Source of the DNA: Massilia phosphatilytica | GTDB taxonomy: Bacteria > Pseudomonadota > Gammaproteobacteria > Burkholderiales > Burkholderiaceae_D | DNA length: 64,000 nucleotides | Reading direction: 5' to 3' | Assembly (NCBI RefSeq): GCF_002968015.1 | Contig: NZ_PUIP01000025.1 | Location: 22,793 to 86,792, forward strand | In this document: positions 36,782 through 46,726 of the stretch, piece by piece | Layout of the letters: each line of letters opens with the position of its first letter | Position numbering within the stretch: position 1 is the stretch's first letter | Made by a program: the position numbers and the translations under genes | The notes under the pieces: generated by a model | What the model saw: only the letters and a program-made list of their open reading frames with translations | The model's database searches: none | What the model was told of the DNA's origin: nothing

Positions 36782-39363
36782 TTTCCCCCAACGACATCCG
36801 CCGCGCGCACATCCTCGTCGTCGATGACGAACCGGTGAACGTGCAGCTGCTCGAGTTCCTGCTCAAGACCAGCGGCTACGAGAACGTCGCCAGCACCACC
36901 GACCCGCGCCAGGTGGCCGCGTTGCACCTGCAGCACCGCTACGACCTGATCATCCTCGACCTGCAGATGCCGCACATGGACGGCTTCCAGGTGATGGAAG
37001 CGTTGAAACCGATGGAGCGCGAGTCCTGGCTGCCCGTGCTCGTGGTGACGGCGGAGCCGGACAAGAAGCTGGCCGCGCTGGAAGCGGGCGCGCGCGACTT
37101 CATCGGCAAGCCGTTCGACACGGTGGAGGTCCTCACGCGCATCCGCAACCTGCTCGAAGTGCGCCTGTTCCACCAGGAGTCGCGCGACTACGGCGCGCGC
37201 ATGGAGCGCAAGGTGCGCGAGCGGACGGCCGAGCTGCAGCGCTTCCGCGGCGCGATGGACGCGACGACCGACGCCATCTTCCTCGTCGACGCGCGCACGA
37301 TGGCGATGGTCGACGTGAGCGACGGCGCCTGCCGCATGCTGGGCTTTTCGCGCGAGGCGCTGCTGCGCATCGATCCGGTGGCGCTGGGCCTCGCGGAACG
37401 GGCGCAGCTCGAACGCTACGCGGATCCGGCGTCCGCGTCGCGTGACCACGATATCGTCGAGACGGAGCTGCTGCGCTCGGACGGGCAGGGCGCCGTGCCG
37501 GTCGAGATCAGCTGGCAGCTGCAGCAGCAGGACAACAGCCACCGCATCCTGATCGCGGTCGCGCGCGACGTCAGCGAGCGCCTGCAGGCCGCGCAGCGTT
37601 TGAAGCACATGTCGAACTACGACAGCCTGACCGGCCTGCCGAACCGCAGCCTGTTCTTCCACACGCTGCGCGACGCCATCGAACTCGCGCAGGACAAGAA
37701 CTGGCGCATCGCCGTCCTGTTCATCACGCTCGACCGCTTCAAGATCGTCAACGACTCGCTCGGGCCCGCATTGGGCGACGAGCTGCTGCGCCAGTTCAGC
37801 ACCCGGCTCGTGCGCTGCGTGCGCCTGCGCGACACGATCGGCCGGCTGGGCGGCGACGAGTTCGCGCTGATCCTGACGATGACGCGCGAGCAGACCGAGG
37901 ACGAGGCGGTGAGCGTGGCCAACGAGGTGCGCGAAGCGCTGCGCGCGCCGTTCGACCTGAACGGCCAGCAGGCCGTGCTGACGGCCAGTATCGGCATCGC
38001 CATGTACCCGGACGATGCCCTGGATCCCGGCACGCTCGTGAAATACGCGGACGTGGCGATGGTGCGCGCCAAGGAGGCCGGCCGCGACGGCTACCGCTTC
38101 TTCACGGCCGGGATGAACGTGCAGGTGCTGGCGCGCCTGGACCTGGAACTGGCGCTGCGCGCGGCCCTCGACGGCGACCACTTCGAGCTGCACTACCAGC
38201 CCAAGCTGGACCTGAACACGGGCCGCGTGACCGGCGTGGAGGCGCTGCTGCGCTGGCGCCGTCCTGGCGTCGGCCTCGTGTATCCGGCCGAATTCGTGCC
38301 CGTCATGGAAGACACGGGCATGGTCGTGCGCGTGGGCGCGTGGATCATCGGCGAGGCCTGCCGCCAGATCGCCGCGTGGAATGCGGAAGGCGTGCGCGAC
38401 GTGCGTGTGGCGGTCAACGTGTCGAGCCGCCAGTTCGTCGAGGGCGACCTGGAAGGCGACATCCGCGCGGCGCTGGCGGAACACCGCGTGGATCCGTGCA
38501 TGCTCGAACTGGAACTGACGGAAAGCGCGCTGATGTCGAACTTCGAGCACACGGTGCAGGTGCTGGAGCGGCTGAAAGCATTGGGCATCCGCATCGCCAT
38601 CGACGATTTCGGCACCGGCTATTCGAGCCTCGCGTACCTGAAGCGCTTCCCGATCGACAAGCTCAAGATCGACATCGCATTCGTGCGCGACATCACGACG
38701 AACCCGGACGACGCGGCGATCGCGCTGGCCATCATCAGCATGGCGCACAGCCTGCACATGCAAGTGATCGCGGAAGGCGTGGAATCGCGCGCGCAGATGG
38801 CGCTGCTGCGCCGCCACCGCTGCGACGAGATCCAGGGTTTTCATTTCTCTCGCGCGCTGCTGCCCGCCGACCTGGCGCGGCTGGTGCTGGAAAACCGCGC
38901 GCAGCCCACGCGGCCGGCGGAAGACGACCGCAACGTCCAGACGCTGCTCGTGGTGGACGACGACATCAACGTGCTGGGCGCGCTGCACCGCCTGTTCAGG
39001 CGCGACAACTACCGCGTGCTGACGGCCGCATCGCCGTCCGAGGGTTTTGAATTGCTGGCGCTGTACCACGTGCAGGTCATCCTGTGTGACCAGAAGATGC
39101 CCGGGATGAACGGCACCGAATTCCTCAGCAAGGTCAAGGAGATGTATCCGGACACGATGCGCATCATCCTGTCCGGCTACACGGGCGTGGAGACGGTGCT
39201 CGATTCGATCAACCGGGGCGCGATCTACCGCTTCTACACGAAGCCGTGGAACGAGACGGAATTGCGCGACAACGTGCGGCTCGCGTTCCGCCAGTACTGG
39301 CTCACGCACGGGCCGTATGACGACCGCAAGACGCCGCGGGGAGATGACGAGGAGGCGGCGTGA
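36778..39363 (+). CDS. REC-PAS-GGDEF-EAL-REC cyclic-di-GMP enzyme
   Basis: 861-aa soluble protein. REC1 (10-130) has Asp61; a coiled coil (140-155); PAS (about 156-270); GGDEF (278-440) with intact GGDEF at 358-362 and inhibitory site RLRD (349-352); EAL (455-705) with EAL at 488-490, the ELTESALMSN block, DDFGTGYSS and AEGVES all present; REC2 (722-845) with VILCDQKMPG. Both the cyclase and phosphodiesterase halves look competent. The two RECs imply phosphorelay control, most likely by the overlapping hybrid kinase. Confidence 0.92.
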
Positions 39364-39364
39364 A

Positions 39365-40339
39365 TCAACCCGGGCTGAAGTGGTCCCAACCCGCTAACTG
39401 CAAATCGAGCGCGGCCCCGTCTGCGTCGACGAGGCGCAGGCCCGGTTCAGCGATGATCGACCCCACGCGTGTCACAGCCGTCCCGCAGGCCGCACCGGCC
39501 GCCTGGATCGCCTCGCGCTGCGCCACCGGCGCCGTAAAACACAATTCGTAATCGTCCCCGCCCGCCGCGGCAAAGCGGCGGCGCAGCGCGCGCGGCTGGC
39601 GCGCCAGTGCCGGACCGGCCGGCAGCGCGTCCACGTCCAGCACGGCGCCCACGCGCGACGCGGCCAGGATGTGCTTCAAATCGCCCACGAGACCGTCCGA
39701 GATGTCGAGCGCGGCGCGTGCGAGCCCGCCTTCCGCCAGCAGGCGCCCGAGCGCCACGCGCGGCGTCGGCGCGTGCATGCGCTGGCCGGTGGCGGCGTGG
39801 TCGGCGGCGTCGAGCGCGACCTCGCTGCGGCGCGCGGCCAGCCACAGGCGCGCATCGCCCAGCGTGCCGGAAATCCAGATGTCGTCGCCCGCGCGCGCGG
39901 CGTCACGCCGCAGCGCCTGGCCGGGCGCCAGTTCGCCGAAGATCGTGATGCAGACGTTCAGCGGGCCCTTCGTCGTGTCGCCGCCCACCAGCTCGCAGCC
40001 GTGGGCGTCGGCCAGCGCGAACAGGCCGCGCGCAAAGGCGTCGAGCCAGTCGGGTTCCGCCGCGGGCAGTGACAGCGCCAGGGTGAAGCCAAGCGGCCGG
40101 GCGCCCATCGCGGCGAGGTCCGACAGGTTCACGGCCAGGCATTTGTGGCCGAGCGTGAACGGGTCGGCGCCGGCGAAGAAATGGCGGTCCTCGACCAGCA
40201 TGTCGGACGAGACGGCCAGTACCTTGCCGGGCGTGGGGGACAGGAGCGCGCAATCGTCGCCGATGCCAAGGACGGTGTTGGGGCCGGGCGCGCTGTCGCG
40301 CTGGAAGTAGCGTTTGATGAGGTCGAATTCGGAGAGCAT
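39365..40339 (-). CDS. thiL: Thiamine-monophosphate kinase
   Basis: 324-aa ATP-dependent kinase making thiamine diphosphate. It opens MLSEFDLIKRYFQR, with the Mg/ATP segments GIGDDCALL, VNLSDLAAMGARP, GGDTTKGP and DISDGLVGDLKHI, plus GGDDYELCF late in the chain. Full family length. Its stop is 1 base from the stop of the convergent c-di-GMP gene; the AraC gene lies upstream on the same strand, 9 bases before the start. Confidence 0.94.
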   Translation of the reverse strand: MLSEFDLIKRYFQRDSAPGPNTVLGIGDDCALLSPTPGKVLAVSSDMLVEDRHFFAGADPFTLGHKCLAVNLSDLAAMGARPLGFTLALSLPAAEPDWLDAFARGLFALADAHGCELVGGDTTKGPLNVCITIFGELAPGQALRRDAARAGDDIWISGTLGDARLWLAARRSEVALDAADHAATGQRMHAPTPRVALGRLLAEGGLARAALDISDGLVGDLKHILAASRVGAVLDVDALPAGPALARQPRALRRRFAAAGGDDYELCFTAPVAQREAIQAAGAACGTAVTRVGSIIAEPGLRLVDADGAALDLQLAGWDHFSPG

Positions 40340-40348
40340 GCCGCGATT

Positions 40349-41284
40349 CTAATCCGGGACACGCGTCAGGTGGGCTGCGCGCCGGTAACCGCCGGGCCCG
40401 ATCCCGTAATGGCGCTTGAACACGCGGTTGAACGCCGCTTCCGACTGGTAGCCGACCGCGAGCGCCACGTCGCCGACGGCGCCCTCTCCCTGCAGCAGGG
40501 CGCGGGCGGCGCGCGCCATGCGCAGCTGGGTCAGCATGTCGGCCGGCGGCATGCCGCACAGGCGCGCGAACAGGCGGGCGAACGTGGCGCGCGACATGTG
40601 GCACGCCTCGGCCAGGTCTTCCACTTTCCACGGCCGCTCGGGCGATTCCAGCATCCGGGCGAGCGCATTGCCCAGTCGCCGGTCGGCGAGGATGGCGAAC
40701 AGGCCGGGCGCCTCGTGACCCGTTCCGGCCAGCCAGGCCCGCAGCAGCAGCGCGAACAGCGCGCCGGACAGCTGCGCGACGACGACGTCGCTGCCGGGCC
40801 GCACGAACGTTGTCTCGTGCTGCAGCAGCCGCACGAGCGCATGCAGGCCGGGGAAGTCGTCGGCGCGGCTGGCGCGCACGACCATCACGTCGGGGAGGGC
40901 GCGCGCGAGGGCCTGGCGCGCGGCGCCGTCGAACACGAAACTGCCGCACAGGATGGCGGTGGCGGGACCGTCGCCCTCGTTGCCCTTGCGCTGCAGCGGG
41001 CCATCCGCGGCGAGCGGGCGGACCGGGGCGGCTTCGTCGCCGGGCCCGGCGTGCAGGCGGTGCGGGCTGCCGCTGGGGAAGACGACGACGTCGCCGGTAG
41101 CCAGGTCCAGCGTGTCATGGCCGGGGACGTCCACGCGCGCGCCGCCCTCGACGATCACGTGGAACGGGGCCACGCCGGGCGTCGCGGCCGGCTCGTCCAG
41201 CACCCAGGGCGCCGCCAGTTCGCAGCGGATGTCGAGGGAGGTGCGGATCGTGTAGAGGGAAAGCAGGCGACTCAGTGTGTCCAT
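40349..41284 (-). CDS. AraC-family regulator with cupin-type sensor domain
   Basis: 311-aa regulator. Residues about 1-190 form the cupin_6-type ligand domain (RCELAAPWVL, FHVIVEGGARVDVPG, GDVVVFPSGSPH). Residues about 210-305 are the double HTH with MSRATFARLFARLCG and AVGYQSEAAFNRVFKRHYG. This subtype often sits divergent to a small oxidoreductase it controls; here the AhpD-like gene is divergent at 112 bases. Confidence 0.9.
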   Translation of the reverse strand: MDTLSRLLSLYTIRTSLDIRCELAAPWVLDEPAATPGVAPFHVIVEGGARVDVPGHDTLDLATGDVVVFPSGSPHRLHAGPGDEAAPVRPLAADGPLQRKGNEGDGPATAILCGSFVFDGAARQALARALPDVMVVRASRADDFPGLHALVRLLQHETTFVRPGSDVVVAQLSGALFALLLRAWLAGTGHEAPGLFAILADRRLGNALARMLESPERPWKVEDLAEACHMSRATFARLFARLCGMPPADMLTQLRMARAARALLQGEGAVGDVALAVGYQSEAAFNRVFKRHYGIGPGGYRRAAHLTRVPD

Positions 41285-41396
41285 GTTTTATCCAGATGAG
41301 ACGATCGGGCAAATTATCGCAGCATTCGAGCATTCATCGTGCTAGCCCAAAGGCCTAGACTTCTTTCCACACCAACCAACAACGAAAGGAAAGATC

Positions 41397-41933
41397 ATGA
41401 GCCGTCTGCATACCCTGGGTTCCAACGCCACCGGCCGTACCGCCGAACTCTTCACCGCCATCAAATCGAAACTGGGCAAGGTTCCGAACGCGTACGACGC
41501 GATCGGCAGCAACAGCCCCGTGGCCCTGGAGGCCCTGCTGAACTTCGATGCGAAACTGGCGGACACGAGCCTGTCCAAAAAAGAGATCGAGGTGATCAAG
41601 CTGGCCGTCAGCGAAGTGAACGCTTGCGATTACTGCCTCGCTGCGCACACGCTGATGGGCAAGCTGGCCGGCCTGGATCCGGACGGCATCCTGGCCGCAC
41701 GGAAGGGAAACCCGGGCGGCGATGCGAAACTGGATGCGCTCTCGACGTTCGTGCGTGAAGTGGCGGGCACCCGCGGCACGGTGCCGCAGCCGGTGGTGGA
41801 CGCCTTCAAGGCGGCCGGCTACACGGATGCGCAGGTGGTGGACACGATCTTCGCGATCACCAGCATCACGTTCACGAACCTGCTGAACCGCATCAACGAC
41901 ACGGTGGTGGACTTCCCGAAAGCCCCCGCCTGA
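41397..41933 (+). CDS. Carboxymuconolactone decarboxylase/AhpD-family protein
   Basis: 178-aa all-helical protein with the redox motif ACDYCLAAHT (CxxC-x3-H) around residues 75-84 of the AhpD core and a preceding KKEIEVIKLAVSEVN helix. Such proteins act as alkylhydroperoxidase-type reductases. AAGGAA lies before the ATG. It is divergent from, and probably regulated by, the AraC gene. Confidence 0.88.
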   Translation: MSRLHTLGSNATGRTAELFTAIKSKLGKVPNAYDAIGSNSPVALEALLNFDAKLADTSLSKKEIEVIKLAVSEVNACDYCLAAHTLMGKLAGLDPDGILAARKGNPGGDAKLDALSTFVREVAGTRGTVPQPVVDAFKAAGYTDAQVVDTIFAITSITFTNLLNRINDTVVDFPKAPA

Positions 41934-42064
41934 GCGGGAAACGGAGGCAGGTGCCATGCTACCTGTCTCCGGTCACGGCTGTCGATACCAAGAAATACGT
42001 AGACGGGGAACGGTGACACTCTGCTAAAATCGGAGACCCCCGGTCTTCAGGAAGGCAGCACAGC

Positions 42065-44377
42065 ATGGATTCGTCAATCGATAAAAAAGAAGAACTTCGT
42101 CAACAACTGCGGGCTGCCGCGCTCGAGTACCACCAGTTTCCCACTCCCGGCAAGATTGCCGTCACCCCGACCAAATCCGTCTTGAACCAGCGCGACCTGG
42201 CCCTGGCGTACTCGCCGGGCGTCGCCGCGCCGTGCGAAGAGATCGTCAAGGACCCGTCCACCGCGTATAAATATACGGCGCGCGGCAACCTCGTCGCCGT
42301 GATCTCGAACGGTACCGCCGTGCTCGGCCTCGGCAACATCGGCCCGCTGGCCTCGAAGCCGGTCATGGAAGGCAAGGGCGTGCTGTTCAAGAAGTTCGCC
42401 GGCATCGACGTGTTCGACATCGAGATCAACGAAAACGATCCGGACAAGCTGATCGACGTGATCGCCGCGCTGGAACCGACGTTCGGCGGCGTGAACCTCG
42501 AGGACATCAAGGCGCCCGAGTGCTTCTACATCGAGCGCAAGCTGCGCGAGCGGATGAAGATCCCCGTCTTCCACGACGACCAGCACGGCACCGCGATCAT
42601 CGTCGGCGCCGCTATCCTGAATGGCCTGAAGGTCGTCAATAAAGATCTCAAGAAGTGCAAGATGGTCGTGTCCGGCGCGGGCGCGGCGGCGCTGGCCTGC
42701 CTCGACCTGGCCGTCGACCTCGGCTTCCCGATCGAGAACATCTATGTGACCGACCTCGCCGGCGTCGTCTATAAAGGCCGCACCGAGCTGATGGACCCGG
42801 ACAAGGAACGCTTCGCCCAGGACACGCCGCACCGCACGCTGTCCGAGATCATCCCCGACGCCGACATCTTCCTTGGCCTGTCCGCCGGCGGCGTGCTCAA
42901 GCCGGAGATGGTCGCGAAGATGGCGCCGAACCCGCTGATCCTGGCGCTGGCCAACCCGAACCCGGAAATCCTGCCGGAAGACGCGAAGGCCGTCCGCGAC
43001 GACGTCATCATCGCCACCGGCCGTTCGGACTACCCGAATCAGGTCAACAATGTGCTGTGCTTCCCGTACATGTTCCGCGGCGCGCTGGACTGCGGCGCGA
43101 CGACGATCACGCGCGAGATGGAAATCGCCGTCGTGCACGCGATCGCCGACCTGGCCCACGCCGAACAGTCGGACATCGTGGCGTCGGCCTACGGCATCTC
43201 GAACCTGTCGTTCGGTCCGGAATACCTGATCCCGATGCCGTTCGACCCGCGCCTGCTGACGCACATCGCGCCGGCCGTCGCCAAGGCTGCGATGGAAGGC
43301 GGCGTCGCCACCCGTCCGATCGCCGACCTGGCCGCATACGCCGAGAGCCTGCAGCAATTCGTCTACCGCAGCGGCAGCTTCATGAAGCCGCTGTTCCAGA
43401 TCGCCAAGACCGCACCGGCCGAACTGAAGCGCATTGTCTACGCCGAGGGCGAGGAAGAGCGCGTGCTGCGCGCCGTGCAGGTCGTCGTCGACGAGAACCT
43501 GGCCCGTCCGATCCTCGTCGGCCGTCCGGCCGTGCTGGAAAAGCGCATCGAGAAATTCGGCCTGCGCCTGAAGCTGGGCAAGCATTTCGACGTCATCAAT
43601 CCCGATTTCGACGAGCGCTACCGCGATTACTGGCAGTCGTACCACCAGATGGTCATGCGCAAGGGCGTCACGGAAGACCTCGCCCGCCTGGCGATGCGCC
43701 GCCGTCACACGCTGATCGGCGCGATGATGATCCACAAGGGCGACGCCGACGGCATGATCTGCGGCACCTACGGCACGACCGACGTGCACCTGCAGTACAT
43801 CGACCAGGTGCTGGGCAAGCGTGCCGGCAGAAACGTCTATGCGGCGCTGAACTTCATCATCACGCAGGAACGCCAGATCGCCATGGTCGACACGCACGTC
43901 AACGAGAACCCGACCGCGGAAGAGCTGGCCGAGATCACGCTGATGGCGGCCGAGGAACTGGAACGCCTGGGCATCAGCCCGCGCGTGGCGCTGCTGTCGC
44001 ACTCCAACTTCGGCACGTCGAACAGCGAGTCGGCCAAGAAGATGCGCGCTGCGCTGGCCCTCATCCAGCAGAAGGCGCCGAACCTGGAAGTCGACGGCGA
44101 GATGCACGGCGACACGGCGCTGGATTCGAAGCTGCGCGCCAAGATCATGCCGCAGTCGACGCTGAAGGGCGACGCCAACCTGCTCGTGATGCCGAACATC
44201 GAAGCCGCTAACATCGCCTACAACGTGGTCAAGACGGCGGCCGGCAGCGGCATCGCCATCGGCCCCGTGCTGCTGGGTTGCGCGCGTCCGGTGCACATCC
44301 TGACCCCGTCGGCGACCGTGCGCCGCATCGTTAACATGACGGCGCTGTGCGTCGTCGACGCTGTCTCGGAGCGTTGA
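42065..44377 (+). CDS. maeB: NADP-dependent malic enzyme with phosphotransacetylase-like tail
   Basis: 770-aa MaeB-type enzyme (malate to pyruvate + CO2 + NADPH). The malic domain (about 15-430) has LAYSPGVAAPCEEI, FHDDQHGTAIIV and the NAD(P) fold VVSGAGAAALACLDL. The C-terminal PTA-like domain (about 435-770) with GVTEDLARLAMRRRHTLIG serves as an acetyl-CoA-sensing module in the family and has no shown transacetylase activity there. Followed by a clear terminator. Confidence 0.95.
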   Translation: MDSSIDKKEELRQQLRAAALEYHQFPTPGKIAVTPTKSVLNQRDLALAYSPGVAAPCEEIVKDPSTAYKYTARGNLVAVISNGTAVLGLGNIGPLASKPVMEGKGVLFKKFAGIDVFDIEINENDPDKLIDVIAALEPTFGGVNLEDIKAPECFYIERKLRERMKIPVFHDDQHGTAIIVGAAILNGLKVVNKDLKKCKMVVSGAGAAALACLDLAVDLGFPIENIYVTDLAGVVYKGRTELMDPDKERFAQDTPHRTLSEIIPDADIFLGLSAGGVLKPEMVAKMAPNPLILALANPNPEILPEDAKAVRDDVIIATGRSDYPNQVNNVLCFPYMFRGALDCGATTITREMEIAVVHAIADLAHAEQSDIVASAYGISNLSFGPEYLIPMPFDPRLLTHIAPAVAKAAMEGGVATRPIADLAAYAESLQQFVYRSGSFMKPLFQIAKTAPAELKRIVYAEGEEERVLRAVQVVVDENLARPILVGRPAVLEKRIEKFGLRLKLGKHFDVINPDFDERYRDYWQSYHQMVMRKGVTEDLARLAMRRRHTLIGAMMIHKGDADGMICGTYGTTDVHLQYIDQVLGKRAGRNVYAALNFIITQERQIAMVDTHVNENPTAEELAEITLMAAEELERLGISPRVALLSHSNFGTSNSESAKKMRAALALIQQKAPNLEVDGEMHGDTALDSKLRAKIMPQSTLKGDANLLVMPNIEAANIAYNVVKTAAGSGIAIGPVLLGCARPVHILTPSATVRRIVNMTALCVVDAVSER

Positions 44378-44424
44378 TACGACACCTTTGTGTTGTAGAT
44401 TCGCCACCTGTGACGAAATGACTA

Positions 44425-44448
44425 AAAAGGGCCGTTCTCGGCCCTTTT
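44425..44448. terminator. Rho-independent terminator after maeB
   Basis: Perfect 10-bp stem AAAAGGGCCG/CGGCCCTTTT with loop TTCT, 47 bases after the maeB stop, T-run within the right arm. Confidence 0.9.
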
Positions 44449-44739
44449 GTCATTGAAATTTAGAAGTTCCCTACATTTCGTGAATATGTAATAAAGCTTG
44501 AGGGACTCGTAACAATGCGTAATCACGCGACGTGTTTCCGAGGTTTCAGGCGATAATAGACGAGTACATATTGTTTATTTTGCACGATTTCTTTCGTGCA
44601 AGGCTCGAGCACCACTCTGATACAATGCGGGGTTGTCGGAAAATTATCTGGTCCGCGCGAACGCGGCTGACATCCCGCATGCCGACCCGCCTCGGCTATC
44701 GCGGCGGCCGCTACGGACCACCACTGGATCACCAAGAAC
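44449..44739 (+). promoter_or_regulatory. AT-richer leader and promoter region of the gmd operon
   Basis: 291 bases without a supported gene. It contains a perfect 8-bp hairpin TTGCACGA/TCGTGCAA with a 6-base loop (44580-44601) and a TACAAT -10-like box (about 44622-44627). Base use is AT-richer than the neighbours, typical of a regulated polysaccharide promoter. An ORF through it (44532-44864) is rejected because it overlaps gmd out of frame. Confidence 0.45.
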
Positions 44740-45783
44740 ATGCAAACAACAAAAAAGGCCCTGATCACCGGTATTACCGGGCAGGATGGCGCCTACCTGG
44801 CGCAACTGCTCCTGGAAAAGGGCTACCACGTGACCGGCACGTTTCGCCGGTCCAGCTCGGTTAATTTCTGGCGCATCGCCGAACTCGGTATCGAGCAGCA
44901 TCCCAACCTGAACCTCGTCGAATACGACCTCACCGACCTCTCCTCGAGCATCCGCCTGATCGAATCCAGCCGTCCCGACGAGGTGTACAACCTGGCCGCG
45001 CAGAGCTTCGTCGGCGTCTCGTTCGAGCAGCCCGTGACCACCGCCTCGATCACCGGTATCGGCGCCGTCAACCTGCTGGAAGCGATCCGCATCGTGCATC
45101 CGAAAGCGCGCTTCTACCAGGCATCCACGTCCGAAATGTTTGGCAAGGTGCAGGCCGTGCCGCAGGTCGAGTCGACCCCGTTCTACCCGCGCAGCCCGTA
45201 TGGCGTGGCCAAGCTGTACGCCCACTGGATGACCGTGAACTACCGCGAATCCTATGGCATCTTCGGCAGCTCGGGCATCCTGTTCAACCACGAGTCGCCG
45301 CTGCGCGGCCGCGAGTTCGTCACCCGCAAGATCACGGATTCCGTCGCCAAGATCGTCCTGAACAAGCTGGACGTACTGGAGCTGGGCAACATGGACGCCA
45401 AGCGCGACTGGGGCTATGCGCGCGAATACGTGGAAGGCATGTGGCGCATCCTGCAGGCCGACGAGCCCGATACCTTCGTGCTCGCCACCAACCGCACGGA
45501 AACCGTGCGCGATTTCGTCACGATGGCCTTCCGCGGCGCCAACCTGGACGTCGAGTGGAAGGGCAAGGGCGAGCAGGAGACGGGTCACTGCGCCCGTACC
45601 GGCAAGCTGCTCGTGCGCGTGTCGCCGAAGTTCTACCGTCCGGCCGAGGTCGACCTGCTGATCGGTGACCCGTCCAAGGCGCAGCGCGAACTGGGCTGGA
45701 AGGCCGAGACGTCGCTCGAACAACTGTGCCAGATGATGGTCGACGCCGACCTGCGTCGCAACGAAACCGGTTTTTCGTTCTGA
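44740..45783 (+). CDS. gmd: GDP-mannose 4,6-dehydratase
   Basis: 347-aa short-chain dehydrogenase converting GDP-mannose to GDP-4-keto-6-deoxymannose. The NADP loop is TGITGQDGAYLA; the catalytic set is STSEMFG and YPRSPYGVAKLYAHW (Tyr/Lys); NHESPLRGREFVTRKI and DAKRDWGYAREYVEGMW are substrate-site signatures. The rmd gene follows after 1 base. Confidence 0.95.
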   Translation: MQTTKKALITGITGQDGAYLAQLLLEKGYHVTGTFRRSSSVNFWRIAELGIEQHPNLNLVEYDLTDLSSSIRLIESSRPDEVYNLAAQSFVGVSFEQPVTTASITGIGAVNLLEAIRIVHPKARFYQASTSEMFGKVQAVPQVESTPFYPRSPYGVAKLYAHWMTVNYRESYGIFGSSGILFNHESPLRGREFVTRKITDSVAKIVLNKLDVLELGNMDAKRDWGYAREYVEGMWRILQADEPDTFVLATNRTETVRDFVTMAFRGANLDVEWKGKGEQETGHCARTGKLLVRVSPKFYRPAEVDLLIGDPSKAQRELGWKAETSLEQLCQMMVDADLRRNETGFSF

Positions 45784-45784
45784 C

Positions 45785-46726
45785 ATGAACCGCCTGGTCA
45801 CGGAAGATCTCGTCCGTATGGCAGAGCCGAGGGAGGGCGAAGGAAAGCGCGCCCTCATCACCGGCCTGCGCGGCTTCACCGGCTACTACATGGCAAGCGA
45901 GCTCACCGCGGCTGGCTACCATGTGTTCGGCACGGTGCTGCCGGGCAGCGAGACCGGACCGGACATCTTCACCGTCGACCTGAGCGACCGCGCCGCACTG
46001 GCCGCCGTGATCGAGCAGGTGCGGCCGGACGTGGTCGTCCACCTGGCCGCCATCGCGTTCGTGGCCCACAACGACGCCGAGCAGATGTACCGCGTCAACG
46101 TGGTCGGCACCCGCAACCTGCTGGAAGCGCTGGCGCACGGCTCGCACAAGCCGTCCAGCGTGCTGCTCGCATCGTCCGCCAACATCTATGGCAACGCCGC
46201 GGTGCCCGTGATCGACGAGTTCGTCCCGGCCGCACCGGCGAACGACTACGCCGTCAGCAAGCTCGCGATGGAATACATGGCGCGCCTGTGGATGGACAAG
46301 CTGCCGATCGTGATCGCGCGTCCGTTCAACTACACGGGCGTCGGCCAGAACGAGAACTTCCTGCTGCCCAAGATCGTGTCGCACTTCCGCAAGGGCGCGC
46401 GCCGCATCGAGCTGGGCAACCTGGCGATCGCGCGCGATTTTTCCGACGTGCGCATGGTGGCGAAGAGCTACCGGCGCCTGCTCGCGGCGGCGCCCTCAGG
46501 CGAAGTCTTCAACGTCTGCTCCGGCTGCTCGCACTCGCTCGAGAGCCTCATCGACATGATGAGCGACATCGCTGGCTACCGCATCGAAGTGCATGTCAAC
46601 CCCGCCTTCGTGCGCGCCAACGAGGTGCTCACGCTGTCCGGCAGCAACGCCAAGCTGGCGGGCACGATCGGTACGATCGAGCCCACGCCGCTGGTCGAGA
46701 CGCTGCGCTGGATGTACCAGGCGTGA
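45785..46726 (+). CDS. rmd: GDP-6-deoxy-D-mannose reductase (Rmd-like)
   Basis: 313-aa SDR enzyme reducing the Gmd product to GDP-D-rhamnose. NAD(P) loop ITGLRGFTGYYMA near residue 25, Ser in SSANIYG, catalytic DYAVSKLAME, and IARPFNYTGVGQNENFL, a signature shared with Rmd of A-band synthesis. The first 20 residues are polar and variable; the start could be ATG at MAEPREG. It overlaps the next gene by 4 bases. Confidence 0.88.
   Translation: MNRLVTEDLVRMAEPREGEGKRALITGLRGFTGYYMASELTAAGYHVFGTVLPGSETGPDIFTVDLSDRAALAAVIEQVRPDVVVHLAAIAFVAHNDAEQMYRVNVVGTRNLLEALAHGSHKPSSVLLASSANIYGNAAVPVIDEFVPAAPANDYAVSKLAMEYMARLWMDKLPIVIARPFNYTGVGQNENFLLPKIVSHFRKGARRIELGNLAIARDFSDVRMVAKSYRRLLAAAPSGEVFNVCSGCSHSLESLIDMMSDIAGYRIEVHVNPAFVRANEVLTLSGSNAKLAGTIGTIEPTPLVETLRWMYQA

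Noticed and set aside
44532..44864. 110-codon ORF ahead of and overlapping gmd
   Set aside because: Overlaps the start of gmd in another frame by 125 bases, and its second half is a shadow of gmd. No family resemblance.
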